From assembly GCA_023897205.1 (NCBI GenBank), contig JAHWDD010000001.1, positions 7,812,001 through 7,876,000 of the forward strand: a DNA stretch of 64,000 nt. The letters run 5' to 3'. Shown piece after piece: positions 63,987 to 64,000 of this stretch; the first letter of the stretch is position 1; every line of letters starts with the position of its first letter. The position numbers were made by a program, and so were the translations under genes. This DNA is from Exophiala sp. HKRS030. Lineage: Eukaryota; Ascomycota; Eurotiomycetes; Chaetothyriales; Herpotrichiellaceae. Below the pieces are notes generated by a model that saw nothing but the letters and a program-made list of their open reading frames with translations, was not told where the DNA came from and did no database searches.

Positions 63987-64000
63987 CTGCGGGTCAGCCT

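Overview
The window is nuclear DNA of a filamentous ascomycete (Pezizomycotina). The evidence is a set of single-copy eukaryotic genes with short introns (about 48-124 nt, GT-AG, often with a CTNAC-type branch site), plus families typical of this group: a rhodopsin-like integral membrane protein, a Vps62-type protein, a tyrosinase, and a GPI-anchored Kre9/Knh1-like wall protein. I cannot assign the class or genus. I saw no tRNA, rRNA, CRISPR array or intact transposon.

Layout. 1-12826 (-): 5' part of the giant midasin ATPase gene MDN1, intronless, with six P-loops in one frame; its C-terminal end lies beyond the left edge. 13596-17329 (-): RING / PH-like / vWA protein in four exons. 17330-28148: a 10.8 kb stretch with no gene I can support. 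28149-30936 (-): CLC chloride channel/transporter, divergent from 31423-33296 (+): chaperonin subunit CCT8. 34733-35827 (-): HMG-box protein. 37255-38418 (+): rhodopsin-like membrane protein. 39212-40297 (-): secreted Vps62-like protein. 42320-44902 (+): mitochondrial PPR-type protein. 45206-46836 (+): haspin-type kinase. 47405-48893 (+): equilibrative nucleoside transporter. 52365-52967 (+): small single-pass membrane protein. 54743-56056 (-): coiled-coil protein. 57487-58350 (-): GPI-anchored wall protein. 59431-61516 (-): tyrosinase. 63033-63515 (+): PGA2-like trafficking protein. At the right edge (-) there is a possible last exon of a zinc-binding protein.

The genes are a mix of housekeeping functions: 60S ribosome maturation (midasin), tubulin/actin folding (CCT), organelle ion and nucleoside transport, chromatin and mitosis (HMG box, haspin), mitochondrial RNA, cell wall and secretion. 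I see no biosynthetic cluster or defence system.

The most notable pattern is that three genes (CCT8, the HMG-box gene, tyrosinase) are each interrupted by frame changes that sit on short G/C runs. There are five sites, and each has one base fewer than the continuous reading needs. All other coding sequence, including 12.8 kb of midasin, is clean. The simplest explanation is homopolymer error in the assembly, but it should be tested because it decides whether these genes are functional. Other points of interest are a vWA domain that lacks the first metal-binding Asp, a uORF whose stop overlaps the transporter start codon, an acidic insertion in CCT8, a repeated intergenic 9-mer TACTCCGTA, and the long gene-free tracts.
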